Positions 53,759 to 63,236 of a stretch of DNA of 64,000 nucleotides are shown here, piece by piece. The position numbers and the translations under genes were made by a program. Each line of letters begins with the position of its first letter. The stretch's first letter is position 1. The notes beneath the pieces are model-generated. The model worked only from the letters and a program-made list of their open reading frames with translations. It was not told where the DNA came from and did no database searches. Source of the DNA: Cercophora sp. LCS_1 (lineage: Eukaryota > Ascomycota > Sordariomycetes > Sordariales > Lasiosphaeriaceae); assembly GCA_036250225.1 (NCBI GenBank), contig JAPZLL010000015.1, positions 620,001 through 684,000 of the forward strand. The letters are read 5' to 3'.

Positions 53759-54766
53759 CTACATAAACCCCTTTCTCCCACCTAAAGGCGAAACCTCCCC
53801 ACTATCTCTCGGTGCAGGCGTCGCAACCGGCGTCGTAACAGCCAACCCAACCGTCCTTCCCTCCTCCCTCGTCAACCTCCCCATCTCATGTCCCGCACTC
53901 GCACCGGCATCACCACCCTCCGGCGTCCTGGCCCTCGAAAACGTATACCCCCTCGTCGTAGTCGTCACCACAATCCCTCCACTTCCGCTCTTTGCGTACG
54001 CAGGCGGCGGCGTAGGCGGCGTCCGCCCCGTATCATCCGAGTAGGTCCTTCGGCTGCGCGCCGGTTTCCGGAACAGACAAAACCAGAGGGCCGCTACGAG
54101 TAGGACGACGACGACGGGGACGACGACGCCCATTGCTATTTGGGCGGAGAGGGGGAGGCCGCTTTCCGCTGTGAGGTCTGTTGGTGTTGCGGAGCCTGAT
54201 GCTGTCGCCGTTGCTGTTGCTGATACTAGGGTTGTTGAGGGAAGCTGCGTTCCTGAGGGTCGGGTCGATGTGAATGTGGACAAGCGGGTTAGTGATGCTG
54301 TTGGTGATGCTTCCGAGGATCGCGTCGATGTGATGAGGGTTGAGGAGAATGTCGAGGATGGACGTGTGTTGACACAGTATGGAGAGGAAGCGTCCCGCCC
54401 CATGCAGGTCTGTCCGTCCGCGCAGCAGACGGAACCGCATTGGAAATCACCGAGCGCGCAGACCCGAGCGCAGCCGGCGCCTTCGGCTCCGGGAGGACAA
54501 CAGAAGAAGGCGCCGTTGTCGAAGGAGCAAGTGTCGCCTGTGTCACCTGCGATGTGTTTAGTGGTGTTGATGTGTGTTTTGGTGGCTGACTTACAGCACC
54601 AGTCTCCCTGAGGGCATTTTGTTTCGTCGGTCCCGCAGACTGCGCCGGCGGTGTCTCGACCGGTCAGTGGCACCCCGATGAAGCCCAATGGGAGCCTGGC
54701 TGGTTGTGCTGGTCGGAAGAGGAACCGCGTCGGCGGGAGTCTGTCATCGGATGTGGTGTTTGACAT
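53759..54766 (-). CDS. Cysteine-rich single-pass membrane protein, 319 aa
   Basis: Exons 54766-54595 and 54546-53759 are joined across a 48-nt intron (GTAAGT...CTAAAC...CGCAG). The junction recreates the motif KCPQGDWCCDTGDTCSF. The ectodomain continues AFFCCPPGAEGAGCARVC and QCGSVCCADGQTCMG, a disulphide-rich pattern common in fungal surface proteins. A long Ser/Thr linker follows, then one helix (IAMGVVVPVVVVLLVAALWF) and a basic stop-transfer RKPARSRRTY. The cytoplasmic tail of about 100 residues has a PPTPPPAYAK motif. No signal peptide is visible downstream of the only ATG in frame (54766), so a further 5' exon may be missing. Function unknown; architecture suggests a wall- or environment-sensing surface protein. 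Confidence 0.75.
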   Translation of the reverse strand: MSNTTSDDRLPPTRFLFRPAQPARLPLGFIGVPLTGRDTAGAVCGTDETKCPQGDWCCKSATKTHINTTKHIAGDTGDTCSFDNGAFFCCPPGAEGAGCARVCALGDFQCGSVCCADGQTCMGRDASSPYCVNTRPSSTFSSTLITSTRSSEASPTASLTRLSTFTSTRPSGTQLPSTTLVSATATATASGSATPTDLTAESGLPLSAQIAMGVVVPVVVVLLVAALWFCLFRKPARSRRTYSDDTGRTPPTPPPAYAKSGSGGIVVTTTTRGYTFSRARTPEGGDAGASAGHEMGRLTREEGRTVGLAVTTPVATPAPRDSGEVSPLGGRKGFM

Positions 54767-55816
54767 TTTGGTGGATCTCGTCAACGAGTTCGGGCGAGAC
54801 TGGTCCTGTGGCGGTCTTCGAGGGTTAATCCGGGACTACAAGAAAGGGAGAAATATGGGAAATTCGTTCTTTATCTTTTTTCCCATGTTCGTGATTTTCT
54901 GGGGAAGATCTGCGTCGTCTTGGCACCAAATTTCCCGGATGCTGATCGCGATGTTGGTCCGTGTGACGACCACAAGTGCTGCCGAAGGCGCACGCTTGGC
55001 TGCCGATCTCGGGTCCTGTGATTCGGGGTAGATTGATGAGGGGCATGGATCCGTTGCCAAAGTTGCAAGACACGTCTGACAAGTTCAGAGCTTGCTTCGA
55101 AAAACACCCACCAAATATTCACGTTACTGCAAAAAATACCATTCTCCAAACTAGCAAGCAAAGTCTTCGGGTCGGCCGCCATGTTTTTATGACTAAGCAT
55201 CCCACCAAAAAGATCCGCATATGGCAAAGCCCAAGACAAATCTCGAGCATCACTCAGTTGAAGATGGCGCCGAGAGAGGCGCAAATAGCCGCGTATAAGT
55301 TCGACAAGCTCGGGGTGGGGGCGTCTCGGCTGGTCAATCAATCGCCGAGAGGAGGGAGGAGAGGGGGGAGAAGAGAGCCGCATTCCCTCGGTCAGATTTC
55401 ATGAACATGATAGTCTGTGATGACGGCAGAGGGGTGGCTGCCGGATGGTAGTGTCATTGAGAAAAGGGAAGCTGAAAGCGGGCAATACCGGCGCACTGTG
55501 CGTGCTCACAGTCCGTACTGTCAGCGCACTGTTCTGGATAGAAAGACGTGCAAATTTCGGAAACCCCGCTGCTGCCGCTGTCGCCTCCCTGGTCGTCGCG
55601 CCTTACTTAGAGTGACCCAGGAGATGGGTTAACCAATAAAGTGGCGGACAATCGACGGCGGACAATCGACACCTGCAGTTGCACCGTCACAAGAATGAAT
55701 GACGTCACCACTGCAACCAGCAGCTGTCACATGGTTGCCAAGAATCCTTTCCCACACCAAGAATCTTTCTTCCTTTTCCACTTATCTTATTGCTTCGGCA
55801 CCTTACATCTTCACCA
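54767..55816. other. Intergenic region (about 1 kb)
   Basis: Divergent promoter region between the cysteine-rich membrane protein and the HNH gene. Three related AATCGACGG/CGGACAATCGAC strings occur near 55647-55668. No gene recognised. Confidence 0.5.
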
Positions 55817-57136
55817 ATGCCGCCGAAACGGGAGCCTCAGCCGATCGAGGCAAAGTTTCTCTTCAATCGCCCAATTGGCTGGATGCCTTCTCCGCTTGCC
55901 GATAGCGCGCAGCCGTCGGTATCACATTCCCCCGCGAAAAATGAAGCGCTGAAGGAGCAATTCGCCGCCTATATTCAAGACGAAATTGCGGCAACGACCA
56001 ATAATAGGAGCCAGTACAGCGACACCATGTCGAGTTCTGACAAAGTCAAGGTTCTGTCGGGGATACGCGCTGTGGCCCTCGATCCGTTGTCGAAGTTTTA
56101 CGGTCTGGATATGGCTACAACAACGGCGTCATCAATGACACTCGATCAGCACTTCAAGATTCAACTGGGGAGTTATTTTACCCAGGCCATATACGTTATC
56201 GGCATCTGGGTGAACAAACCAGTCGAGACCTTGGATGCCGTGTTCAAGGGAGAGGGAGGTGAGCAGACACCGACCAAAGGCAAAGCAGCAAAGCGCAGTA
56301 ACGAGGATAAAATGGCCCAACGGACAGTGCCACCTTGGTACCAGGACTGCTGTACCATAACTGGTGTGGAAACAGTGGACGCAGCACACATTGTCGATGC
56401 CCAAGCAACAAAGTCGATGGATGGGCCTCTTGGTTTTTGGAATATGCTTAGGGTGTTCTGGCCGTTAGAAGACATCCAGCAGCTCGAGATTACCGGCCAT
56501 GAGAAACGAAACATTCTCCCGTTGCAACCAACCGCGCATCGGTTTTGGGATCGGCACAAATTCGCACTTCGCCCCATTCCGCACCCAACCGACCCCGAAC
56601 ACAACATATATCTCCAGATTATCTGGTTCAAGGACCGACATGCCGAAATTGGTCTTGCCGACAAAGGTCGCAGCAAAGAGACCAATTTGTCCGATCATAG
56701 ACGAACGATGGAGGACTCGATTGGAGCCGGTGCTCGGTACGTTATACATGGTGACATTTACCAGCTAAGCACCTCGGACCCAGAAAAACGCCCGCTCCCG
56801 AACATATACCTTTTTCAGATGCGGTATGCAATGCAGCAACTTTTTGCTGGCCAACAAGCTGCTGGGGCACTTCAAGCCATCTTTGGGGGCGACCCTCCCG
56901 ACGATCCAGGCACGGCTCGGGACGAGGTCTTTATGCCTAGCGACTGGGACTGCATGCTCAGGGATGCTCTCAAGCTCGGCATTTTAAACACCACAACAGA
57001 AGCCATCTGGAGGCGATGCATTCTCGAACGCACATTCAAGCAAAATCTCAGGAGGTACAAGAAGTGGAAGGAGGAGCAGGAGGAGGGGGGAGAGGAGGAG
57101 GAAGTGGAGGAGGAAGTGGAGGAGGAGGATAACTAG
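55817..57136 (+). CDS. HNH endonuclease-domain protein (HNH_2-type), 439 aa
   Basis: The start at 55817 (ACCAATGCCGCC) is preferred to the in-frame ATG at 55790. The N-terminal 190 residues are helical, with a basic KGKAAKRSNEDK patch. The nuclease core begins CCTITGVETVDAAHIVDAQA, where the zinc- or structure-linked cysteines are followed by the A-H-I of the HNH motif. It continues through a spacer to NILPLQPTAHRFWDRHKFAL, supplying the Asn and final His; this is the arrangement of fungal HNH_2 proteins (PF13391). The C-terminus is extremely acidic (more than 20 Glu in the last 40 residues). Members are numerous in moulds, sometimes in transposon-rich areas, and their targets are unknown. 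Nuclease activity is inferred from the motif. Confidence 0.88.
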   Translation: MPPKREPQPIEAKFLFNRPIGWMPSPLADSAQPSVSHSPAKNEALKEQFAAYIQDEIAATTNNRSQYSDTMSSSDKVKVLSGIRAVALDPLSKFYGLDMATTTASSMTLDQHFKIQLGSYFTQAIYVIGIWVNKPVETLDAVFKGEGGEQTPTKGKAAKRSNEDKMAQRTVPPWYQDCCTITGVETVDAAHIVDAQATKSMDGPLGFWNMLRVFWPLEDIQQLEITGHEKRNILPLQPTAHRFWDRHKFALRPIPHPTDPEHNIYLQIIWFKDRHAEIGLADKGRSKETNLSDHRRTMEDSIGAGARYVIHGDIYQLSTSDPEKRPLPNIYLFQMRYAMQQLFAGQQAAGALQAIFGGDPPDDPGTARDEVFMPSDWDCMLRDALKLGILNTTTEAIWRRCILERTFKQNLRRYKKWKEEQEEGGEEEEVEEEVEEEDN

Positions 57137-57175
57137 AGGCCCTCCTCCCATGCAAAACCCTCCAGCCAACCCAAG

Positions 57176-57424
57176 ATGGGAGTCGAAGATCGTCCAGCCA
57201 TTGAGCCAACAAAGCACAACAATAACCAGGAAAATCAGGAGGCAAAGCAGAAACTAACGGTTCATAAAGGTGGTCGAGATGAGGGTGTCGACACGCTTAC
57301 CCACAAGGCTTCTAAGCTGAACCTAATGGGAAGCATCCGCGTAGTAAAGGATAAGTTCAAGCGGTCCCGGGTTGCCTCATTGTTCGGGAAACCCAAGGAA
57401 GAGACAGGAGGGGAGAGGGAGTAA
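57176..57424 (+). CDS. Possible small basic protein, 82 aa
   Basis: An ATG-initiated frame begins 39 bases after the HNH stop codon. It reads MGVEDRPAIEPTKHNNNQEN, SKLNLMGSIRVVKDKFKRSR and VASLFGKPKEETGG. The amphipathic, lysine-rich middle is protein-like, but there is no family match that I recognise and no promoter room. It could be a 3' UTR frame or a remnant of the HNH gene's original C-terminus. Low confidence. Confidence 0.3.
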   Translation: MGVEDRPAIEPTKHNNNQENQEAKQKLTVHKGGRDEGVDTLTHKASKLNLMGSIRVVKDKFKRSRVASLFGKPKEETGGERE

Positions 57425-58060
57425 AGGAATTTCTACATTTAACATTTTACCGTAAACTAGTTGCCCCTCCTCCCTTAGGTAGAATTTGTAGGACCAAGAA
57501 CATTGCTTCGCCCTCTTCCAACTTTACGCAGCCGCCCTTTGGAATTAAAACTGGTTCGTGACAATTGCCATGAAAATGGAGCTGGCTGGCTGGGGTTTCG
57601 TAACAATTGCCATGAGCGACGGATGGAATTTCTGAGCAGAGATTGACGAGCGATTCGTAACAGTTGCCGTGAGATGACGGCGCTTGTCAAAGTCTGTTTG
57701 TCGAGAGAGGGCGGCACTTGTCAGGGAGTATCTGGGAAAGATGGCCTTTGCCGGTTATGGATGTGATGCCCAAGGTGCTGGCGAAAAGCGGAGGTTTGAG
57801 GGGCTTCGTAACAACTGAAATGGAGGAGTCCAGTCAGCTACAGTCAGAAGTAGGAAAATTGTTGTAGGAGGGGAAAGAGGATTGAATCTTCCAGAGTCGT
57901 CCAAGCCCAACCTCTCCCATGTCTCCTCACTGAAGACCCTTGGGCCTGACAACCTCATCAGCAACACCACCCTCCTTTATCAACCTGAAGCCTTTCTTCA
58001 TCGCGGTCCTCATATCTTTCAGAGACACGTCGAACTCGTCCTGTTCGCACCCATAATTGT
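57425..58060. other. Intergenic region holding four copies of a 19-nt motif
   Basis: No gene recognised. It contains the TTCGTAACAATTGCCATGA family listed separately. Confidence 0.5.
57555..57823 (+). repeat. Four dispersed direct copies of a 19-nt motif
   Basis: TTCGTGACAATTGCCATGA (57555-57573), TTCGTAACAATTGCCATGA (57597-57615), TTCGTAACAGTTGCCGTGA (57654-57672) and a more diverged TTCGTAACAACTGAAATGG (57805-57823). Starts are 42, 57 and 151 bases apart. Confidence 0.8.
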
Positions 58061-59384
58061 TTACTGGATCCCCAACAACAAAAAGTACCTCGCACCCACC
58101 ATGCTCCGGGGCACATTCGCAATCCCGACGTTGGGAACGAGTTTGCTCGCTTCCGGGTCAGTCTCACGTCCAATTATGACAATGCCATTGCTGAATCTGA
58201 TGTGGCCCTCGTCCAGCTCGGTCCACCTCTCTAGGCGACCCGGATCACAACCCTGCGATACGTCGTCCCTATTGCGAGTCTGCCAGTGGGGGCTGTTGGC
58301 GAACGCCACGTCTAGTGACTTAGTAACTCGTAGAACTGCTTCCTCTCCGTTGCCGTTGGCGTCGGCCTCATTATAAGGAAGATGAGATTCAACAAAACCG
58401 AGGGAACTGTAGACGATAAACCCGCACTCTACAATCTGCTTGTGGCGATTGGAGAACTTGACGCAGACCGAACATACCTCGTCTTTCTTTTCTGTATGTT
58501 CAGGGCCACGGTAGCTGGGCGAAGAATGCTTGACATCACACGCGCGCCTCTTGGTCAACGAGAGGAATTGATAGCATGTGCCCAACCCCGGGACGTGAAC
58601 CTCACGCGGCGCAAGAATAAGGCGACTGAGATATCGATAGCAAAGGCAGGTGAGGAAAGACTCGAGTTCGGCTCGCTTCCCATCGTTGCCGACAAGTTGC
58701 TCATAGGTGGTTTTGTGCGTGATGCAGTCCTCCAAGTCATCAAAAAGCCTCCAGCGATCCCTTTCCTCACGGGACTCGATGCCGAGAGAAAGGAGGAGGT
58801 CTAGGACAACAGGCCCGATCATGGTGATGAGCTGGGCAGGGAGGCCTCTTGGAACATCCATCATCCTGAACGTTGATTGCATGTCCATCCGCCAAGATCG
58901 TTCAAGCGCACACACCCCGCAAACGCTAGGCCAACCCCCGTGAAACCAATAAGACGCATAGCAAAGAAAGCATTCTTTGCGGTATCTGTCGGACGTGCAA
59001 AAATTGGGCCCATAGTCGTTGCATGTGTCTGCCAGAGCTCTGAGGTCTTGGTAGTGAAATGGAAGATTGCCTCGACACGAATCAAGAGCGTTCGCAATGG
59101 CTCGCTCAAGCAGAAAGGCGAGTAGCTTGTTCTTGGGGACCGAGTGTTTAAAAGGACACCACCCTGTTGAAATGCTGTTGCAAGGTGACCCGCATCGGAG
59201 CGTTGTCGACCTGGCCCCATTTGCGAAACACGGGGTGGAAGTCGTCGGGGTATAGAATGCAGTCGATTAAGCCCGCTTGGTGGAATTCTTGTTCGGCAAC
59301 GTCTGCATCTTCGGGGAAATTGTGGTGTCGAAACCGAGGCCGTGGTCGAGGTTGAGATGGAAGCAAGTCAGCATTGGACATCAA
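58061..59384 (-). pseudogene. CxxC zinc-type protein A, frameshifted paralog of the gene at 60006-61700
   Basis: The frame 59384-59148 encodes DADVAEQEFHQAGLIDCILY, PDDFHPVFRKWG and TLQQHFN. It then stops at TTTTAA. One base out of frame the sequence resumes as HSVPKNKLLAFLLERA, LRALADTCNDYGPNF, a possible zinc-binding KECFLCYASYW...VCGVCALERS, LPAQLITMIGPVVLDLLLSL and VPGLGTCYQFLSL. It continues RFSNGIVIIGRETDPEASK before its stop at 58061. Each of these blocks has a counterpart in paralog B. The break is a single-base shift in a T run, so it is either a true inactivation or a sequence error. The 5' exon upstream of 59384 was not resolved. Family and function are unknown to me. Confidence 0.6.
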
Positions 59385-60005
59385 CGTGTCTGGATCATCT
59401 TGTCAGTTAACATCGAGAATCAAAAGCGGTAAACCAACCGCTATCATGGGGTACATGGTTCGATGGCTGCGCCATGTTTGCTGTTGGGAGTTGAGAAGAC
59501 CAATTTGGTGTCGTGCAGGTTTGGTGTCGTGCGAGGGAGAGTCGAGCAGCAACCTGGGAGCACTGGCGGGTTTTGACCTTGATCAGTACCTTGATGTCCC
59601 AGGCACTCTTGAGGAAAGCGCACATGGGCTACAAAGGTATTGGATTTTAAGCGGAATGTCTGAGACATTCTTGCTCGTCTTGACCTCGGTCCTTGTCGTT
59701 CATCAGCCCTTTGTGTGGCAGCAAGTTTCAGTTGCCCATGTTGTACCTTCCTCATCAAAGACCAGGCACCGGTATCAAGAATGCATCACAAAAAAAAAAC
59801 CAGAAACAAGAGCGCGGTAAAATATGCTACCTAGTGCCTTCTGCCTTCTGCGCCTATCTAGCAGACCTGGGACAATGACTGCTCAAATTGCCAATACTCC
59901 TCGGCGACGGTGCTGAGATGGTGCCTCTGCATGGCAACATACACTCTCAACTCTTGACGCCATTCACACAAGCCATTTGGTCCTGTAGGCCTCCTCAACC
60001 AACTT
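59385..60005. other. Spacer between paralogs A and B
   Basis: Probably includes the unresolved 5' exons and promoter of gene A. No independent feature recognised. Confidence 0.45.
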
Positions 60006-61700
60006 TCACTCTCGAATCTCCTTAAACCCCTTCTTCATAACATCGCACATTTCCTTCATGACAGTCTCGCCCTCCGGCTCCAGAATCTCCTTTGCCATAG
60101 CCTTTGTCAAGGCAAAGACATGTGTAAGTTTCACAAGGTCATTGGGCACATGCCCCGTCACTGAGCTCGATGGACAGTGGTTCGCTCGATGGACAGTGGT
60201 TCGCTCGATGGACAGTGGTTCGCTCGATGGACAGTGGTTCATGCCTTGAGGCGCCATCTCGCAGCCGAAAACGATGACGCCACTAGCTAGCGTGCTGTTC
60301 TCCCAGCTACAGAGACTCTGCTCTTCAAAGACATACTGGGGAATGCCTCCGCCTGCTGCCTGCGTTTGTGTTCGAGTTTGCGGCCGAGTTTTGTCGGTAC
60401 GAAATCGAGAGGCTCGAAGCGCGCTCTCGAGTGTCCGCGCAATTCGCACCGTGGATTTTCTGTTCGAGTCGTCACAACGAGGTTTGAAGAGTTTAGACAT
60501 GGGGATCAAGAGCATCGAGGAAGACAGTCCTGTGGGCGACAAGGAAGCACGGCTCGACGACACTTACACCGGCTTTGGTCAGGTGCTTCTCAAAGAGGGC
60601 ATGCCGCTTGGGTTCGACTGGGAGGAGCAGGAACTGGTAGGCAGTCCCGATATCCGGCACGCTTACGGTCAAACGCTCCGGGACGAGGACGATGCTGCCT
60701 GGAAAGATGTTGCTGATGATGGGGAGTGCCTGCTTGCGGGATGTGCTCATCTCGCCAGGGGCGACGAGGTCTTGGTATACCATGTCGTTTGTGAGTACGG
60801 GGAGGGTTTTGAGAATGCCCTCGATGGAAATCTCGGGGAGGCTTTGGTCTCGATCACGGAGGAGAGGCATTGAGTCTGCTATATCCTTGGGGCATTGGCA
60901 GGCAAGGCAGAGGAGAAAGTCTAGAACCGCAGGCCCGAACAGGGATACGAGCTGGGGAGCAAAAGGAGCCCCATCGCCAGGGTTGCGCCGACACTCTTCG
61001 CAAAGTACAAACTGCTGAACAGTGCTTGCGTCAATATCTTTGTTGATAGGTCGTCCGCACGACATACAGCGGTCCTGCTTGATGGGATTTGCGGTTACTA
61101 GCCCCTCAACCTGATGGAGAATAACGGCCATCGACTTTTCAAAAGTGATCAGTCGCCTTCCAAAGGATGCAAGAACCTCTACGAGCAATGTCTCGCTCGG
61201 AGTGGTGCTTTTGACGTAGACCAGAACACCGGACATGCGTCACTGGAGTGTGGCTGCAAGGTAGTCTCCGCCAATGCCGCCAAGTGTTTTGTAGGTTGGG
61301 TGGAGGTCCTTCGCTGGAAAGGTCAGGGTGTAAACACCCGGCTCTTCGCCGTCAATCTGGGTGCTGTCATCGTTGAACTTGCCCATTGGGTTTTCGAAAA
61401 CGATGGCGGGAGGTTGCGAGACAGTTGGGGCTTTGCAAACTCGTGGTCAGAGAGATGCTCTGGGGGGCTGAGAAAGGGACAGGTAACTTACCGGGGTCAT
61501 CGCGAATTTCCGGAGGGTTTGAAAGAGGGTTTGAAAGAGGGCTGGAAAGAGGCTCGGGAACAATGCTGGCATTTATTTGGGAAGCCGCTCCCACACTTCG
61601 CTCAAGCTCTTATAGAGCTGCGCCCAGTCTGCAGACTTTTCCATAGCTTCCGTTCTCCCGGGTGATCAAAACTGGGTTGTTGTTGTTGTTGTTGTTGCAT
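60006..61700 (-). pseudogene. CxxC zinc-type protein B, disrupted paralog of A
   Basis: A possible start is MEKSADWAQLYKSLSEVW (near 61641). An intron GTAAGT...CAAAG then leads to APTVSQPPAIVFENPMG, GVYTLTFPAKDLHPTY and LAATLQ, followed by an in-frame TGA. The same frame goes on as RMSGVLVYVKSTTPSE, DRCMSCGRPINKD...VLCEECRRN (a C-x2-C pair twice), FAPQLVSLFGPAVLDFLLCL and VPDIGTAYQFLLLP. It stops at 60493. One further frame change continues with NSTLASGVIVFGCEMAPQG and a charged coil to 60006. Order and content match paralog A throughout. The TGA sits at almost the same place as the frameshift in A. Alternative explanations are an unrecognised intron there or two shorter genes. Confidence 0.55.
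60166..60241 (+). repeat. 19-bp minisatellite, four copies
   Basis: Four head-to-tail units CTCGATGGACAGTGGTTCG, the last differing in its final base. It lies within the C-terminal part of paralog B, where three extra units add 57 bp and so keep the frame. Confidence 0.95.
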
Positions 61701-62552
61701 GCCGGCGGGAGGTAGATAAGAGGTCTTCGGATAGTATGTGGGGAAGAGAGAAGCATCAATGATTTTGGGGCGATTGTCCAAAGAAAAGGCCCTGCCTGGT
61801 TTCAGACGCCCCGAAGGGAAGGCGCGACCCAGAGCCCGCTGAGAACCGGCCACCTCTTAGAAAATCGGATAAACAAGGGGGAGCCGGACACTTGCCTGAG
61901 GATCTGTAATACAGCTGGATTTCATTTATTTCCTTACCTAGCATACGCAAAGCCTAACCAGGCACAAGTCGCTAACAACTACTGGCAAGAATGAAGTGCC
62001 ATCCCAAGCTGTCATCAGTTGATACAGGCACCCACACCTGAAGGCATCGGCTCCTGATATCTACGTACAAATGGCAAAGCCTGAACTACTATTTACTAAA
62101 CTCTTCCCCATCCTGGTTGTTTCTCAAAGGTTTTATCTCTGCGAACATGAAAGAGAGAAAAGGGGTTGTTGGCGGGGTGTGTCTATCAGTAGAGGTGTGT
62201 ACAAAGAGATCCAGGCACGTGCATTAGTGGGGCGTTCGTCCGAGGCAGGCAAGCGGCATCAAAAATTTAGCCGGTCTCGTTGGGAAGGGGATCCTTTGCA
62301 TCATTTCAAATTGCGCCAGATGCGAACGCGACAACTGGGCTCTGCGCCTCCAGACCTGCGCTTGTTTCGACATCACGGCATTGCGTTCTCGGTTGCGACG
62401 GTTCCCATCCTTATGATCCGACATTCCCGGCTTCCCTCGACAGGGAAACTCTAATTGCTGCATTCTCTGGCCGGGTTTTCTGGCTTTTCTTTCGTCCTTC
62501 GACACGCTCATTTCCCACCCCCGTTTTTGCCGCTCCCGGCCCCGACGACGTC
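61701..62552. other. Intergenic region
   Basis: Divergent promoter region. A short GTT-repeat (CAA on the minus strand) at 61677-61699 lies at its left edge. No gene recognised. Confidence 0.5.
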
Positions 62553-63236
62553 ATGGGCAACTGCTCGTCCTGCATCGGCGATCGCCGCGATATCTACGAC
62601 GAGGTACGCTCTCCTCCCTACCGGCGCGTGGGCTGCATTAGGCAGTCGCATGGACGGGCAATACTGCAACAGTGAATGGATGCTGACGCCGTCTTGAACC
62701 AGGATGACGAGGCCCAGCACCTTTTCGACGACCCGAACAACATGCACTACGGGAGCTTCGACCAGCAGCACATGGCGGGCCAGGAGGATCCGCAGGAGGT
62801 CCAAAGAGAGATTGAGGCTCTGCAACGAGTCGTGGCACGCACGTCAGAGTACATATCCCACCCCTTATCCCTTATCCCTCCCCTCCTTCTCAGTTCCGAG
62901 ACCACGGACGCGGACCGGACAGACACAGGGCTGACGCAGCTGCACAGCAACATGGTCGACATCTACGACATCGTGCCCCGGGACAAGGCTGTGCATGGCG
63001 TTGCCCCCACCCCCTATGTGTATGCCGGGCAGGAGCCTCCCCTGGCGGTGTACCAGACCCTGCTCTCCAAGCTGTCGTCGCACGACGACCTCACCTCTGT
63101 GGCACGCGTTGATTGGGGCGCGCCGGACGATGACACCATCGAGATGCAGCAGAGCAGCGGCGTTGCCCCCATCAAGCTCGAGGGCGGCGAAGCTCTTGTC
63201 GGCAACTTTGCCGACGCTGCAGCCGCCATGCGTTGA
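62553..63236 (+). CDS. LAMTOR1/Ego1-like Ragulator (EGO complex) membrane anchor, 179 aa
   Basis: Exons 62553-62603, 62703-62848 and 62894-63236. The introns are 99 nt (GTACGC...AACCAG) and 45 nt (GTACAT...TCTCAG). The sum is 540 nt, giving 179 residues. The N-terminus MGNCSSCIGD carries an N-myristoylation glycine and two palmitoylation-type cysteines, the lipid anchor of LAMTOR1/Meh1 proteins. EEIEALQRVVARTS-like sequence (REIEALQRVVARTSD) and NMVDIYDIVPRDK match the conserved LAMTOR1 helix (ALxxIvakT..NmvDI). Such proteins hold Rag/Gtr GTPases on the vacuole membrane for TORC1 signalling. The second intron is a multiple of three and has no stop codon, so its retention would insert 15 residues just after the conserved helix. 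The role is inferred from family. Confidence 0.85.

Noticed and set aside
61114..61665. 183-codon plus-strand frame with LKEGLKEGWKEA repeats
   Set aside because: Antisense to paralog B, whose block-by-block similarity to paralog A identifies the coding strand.
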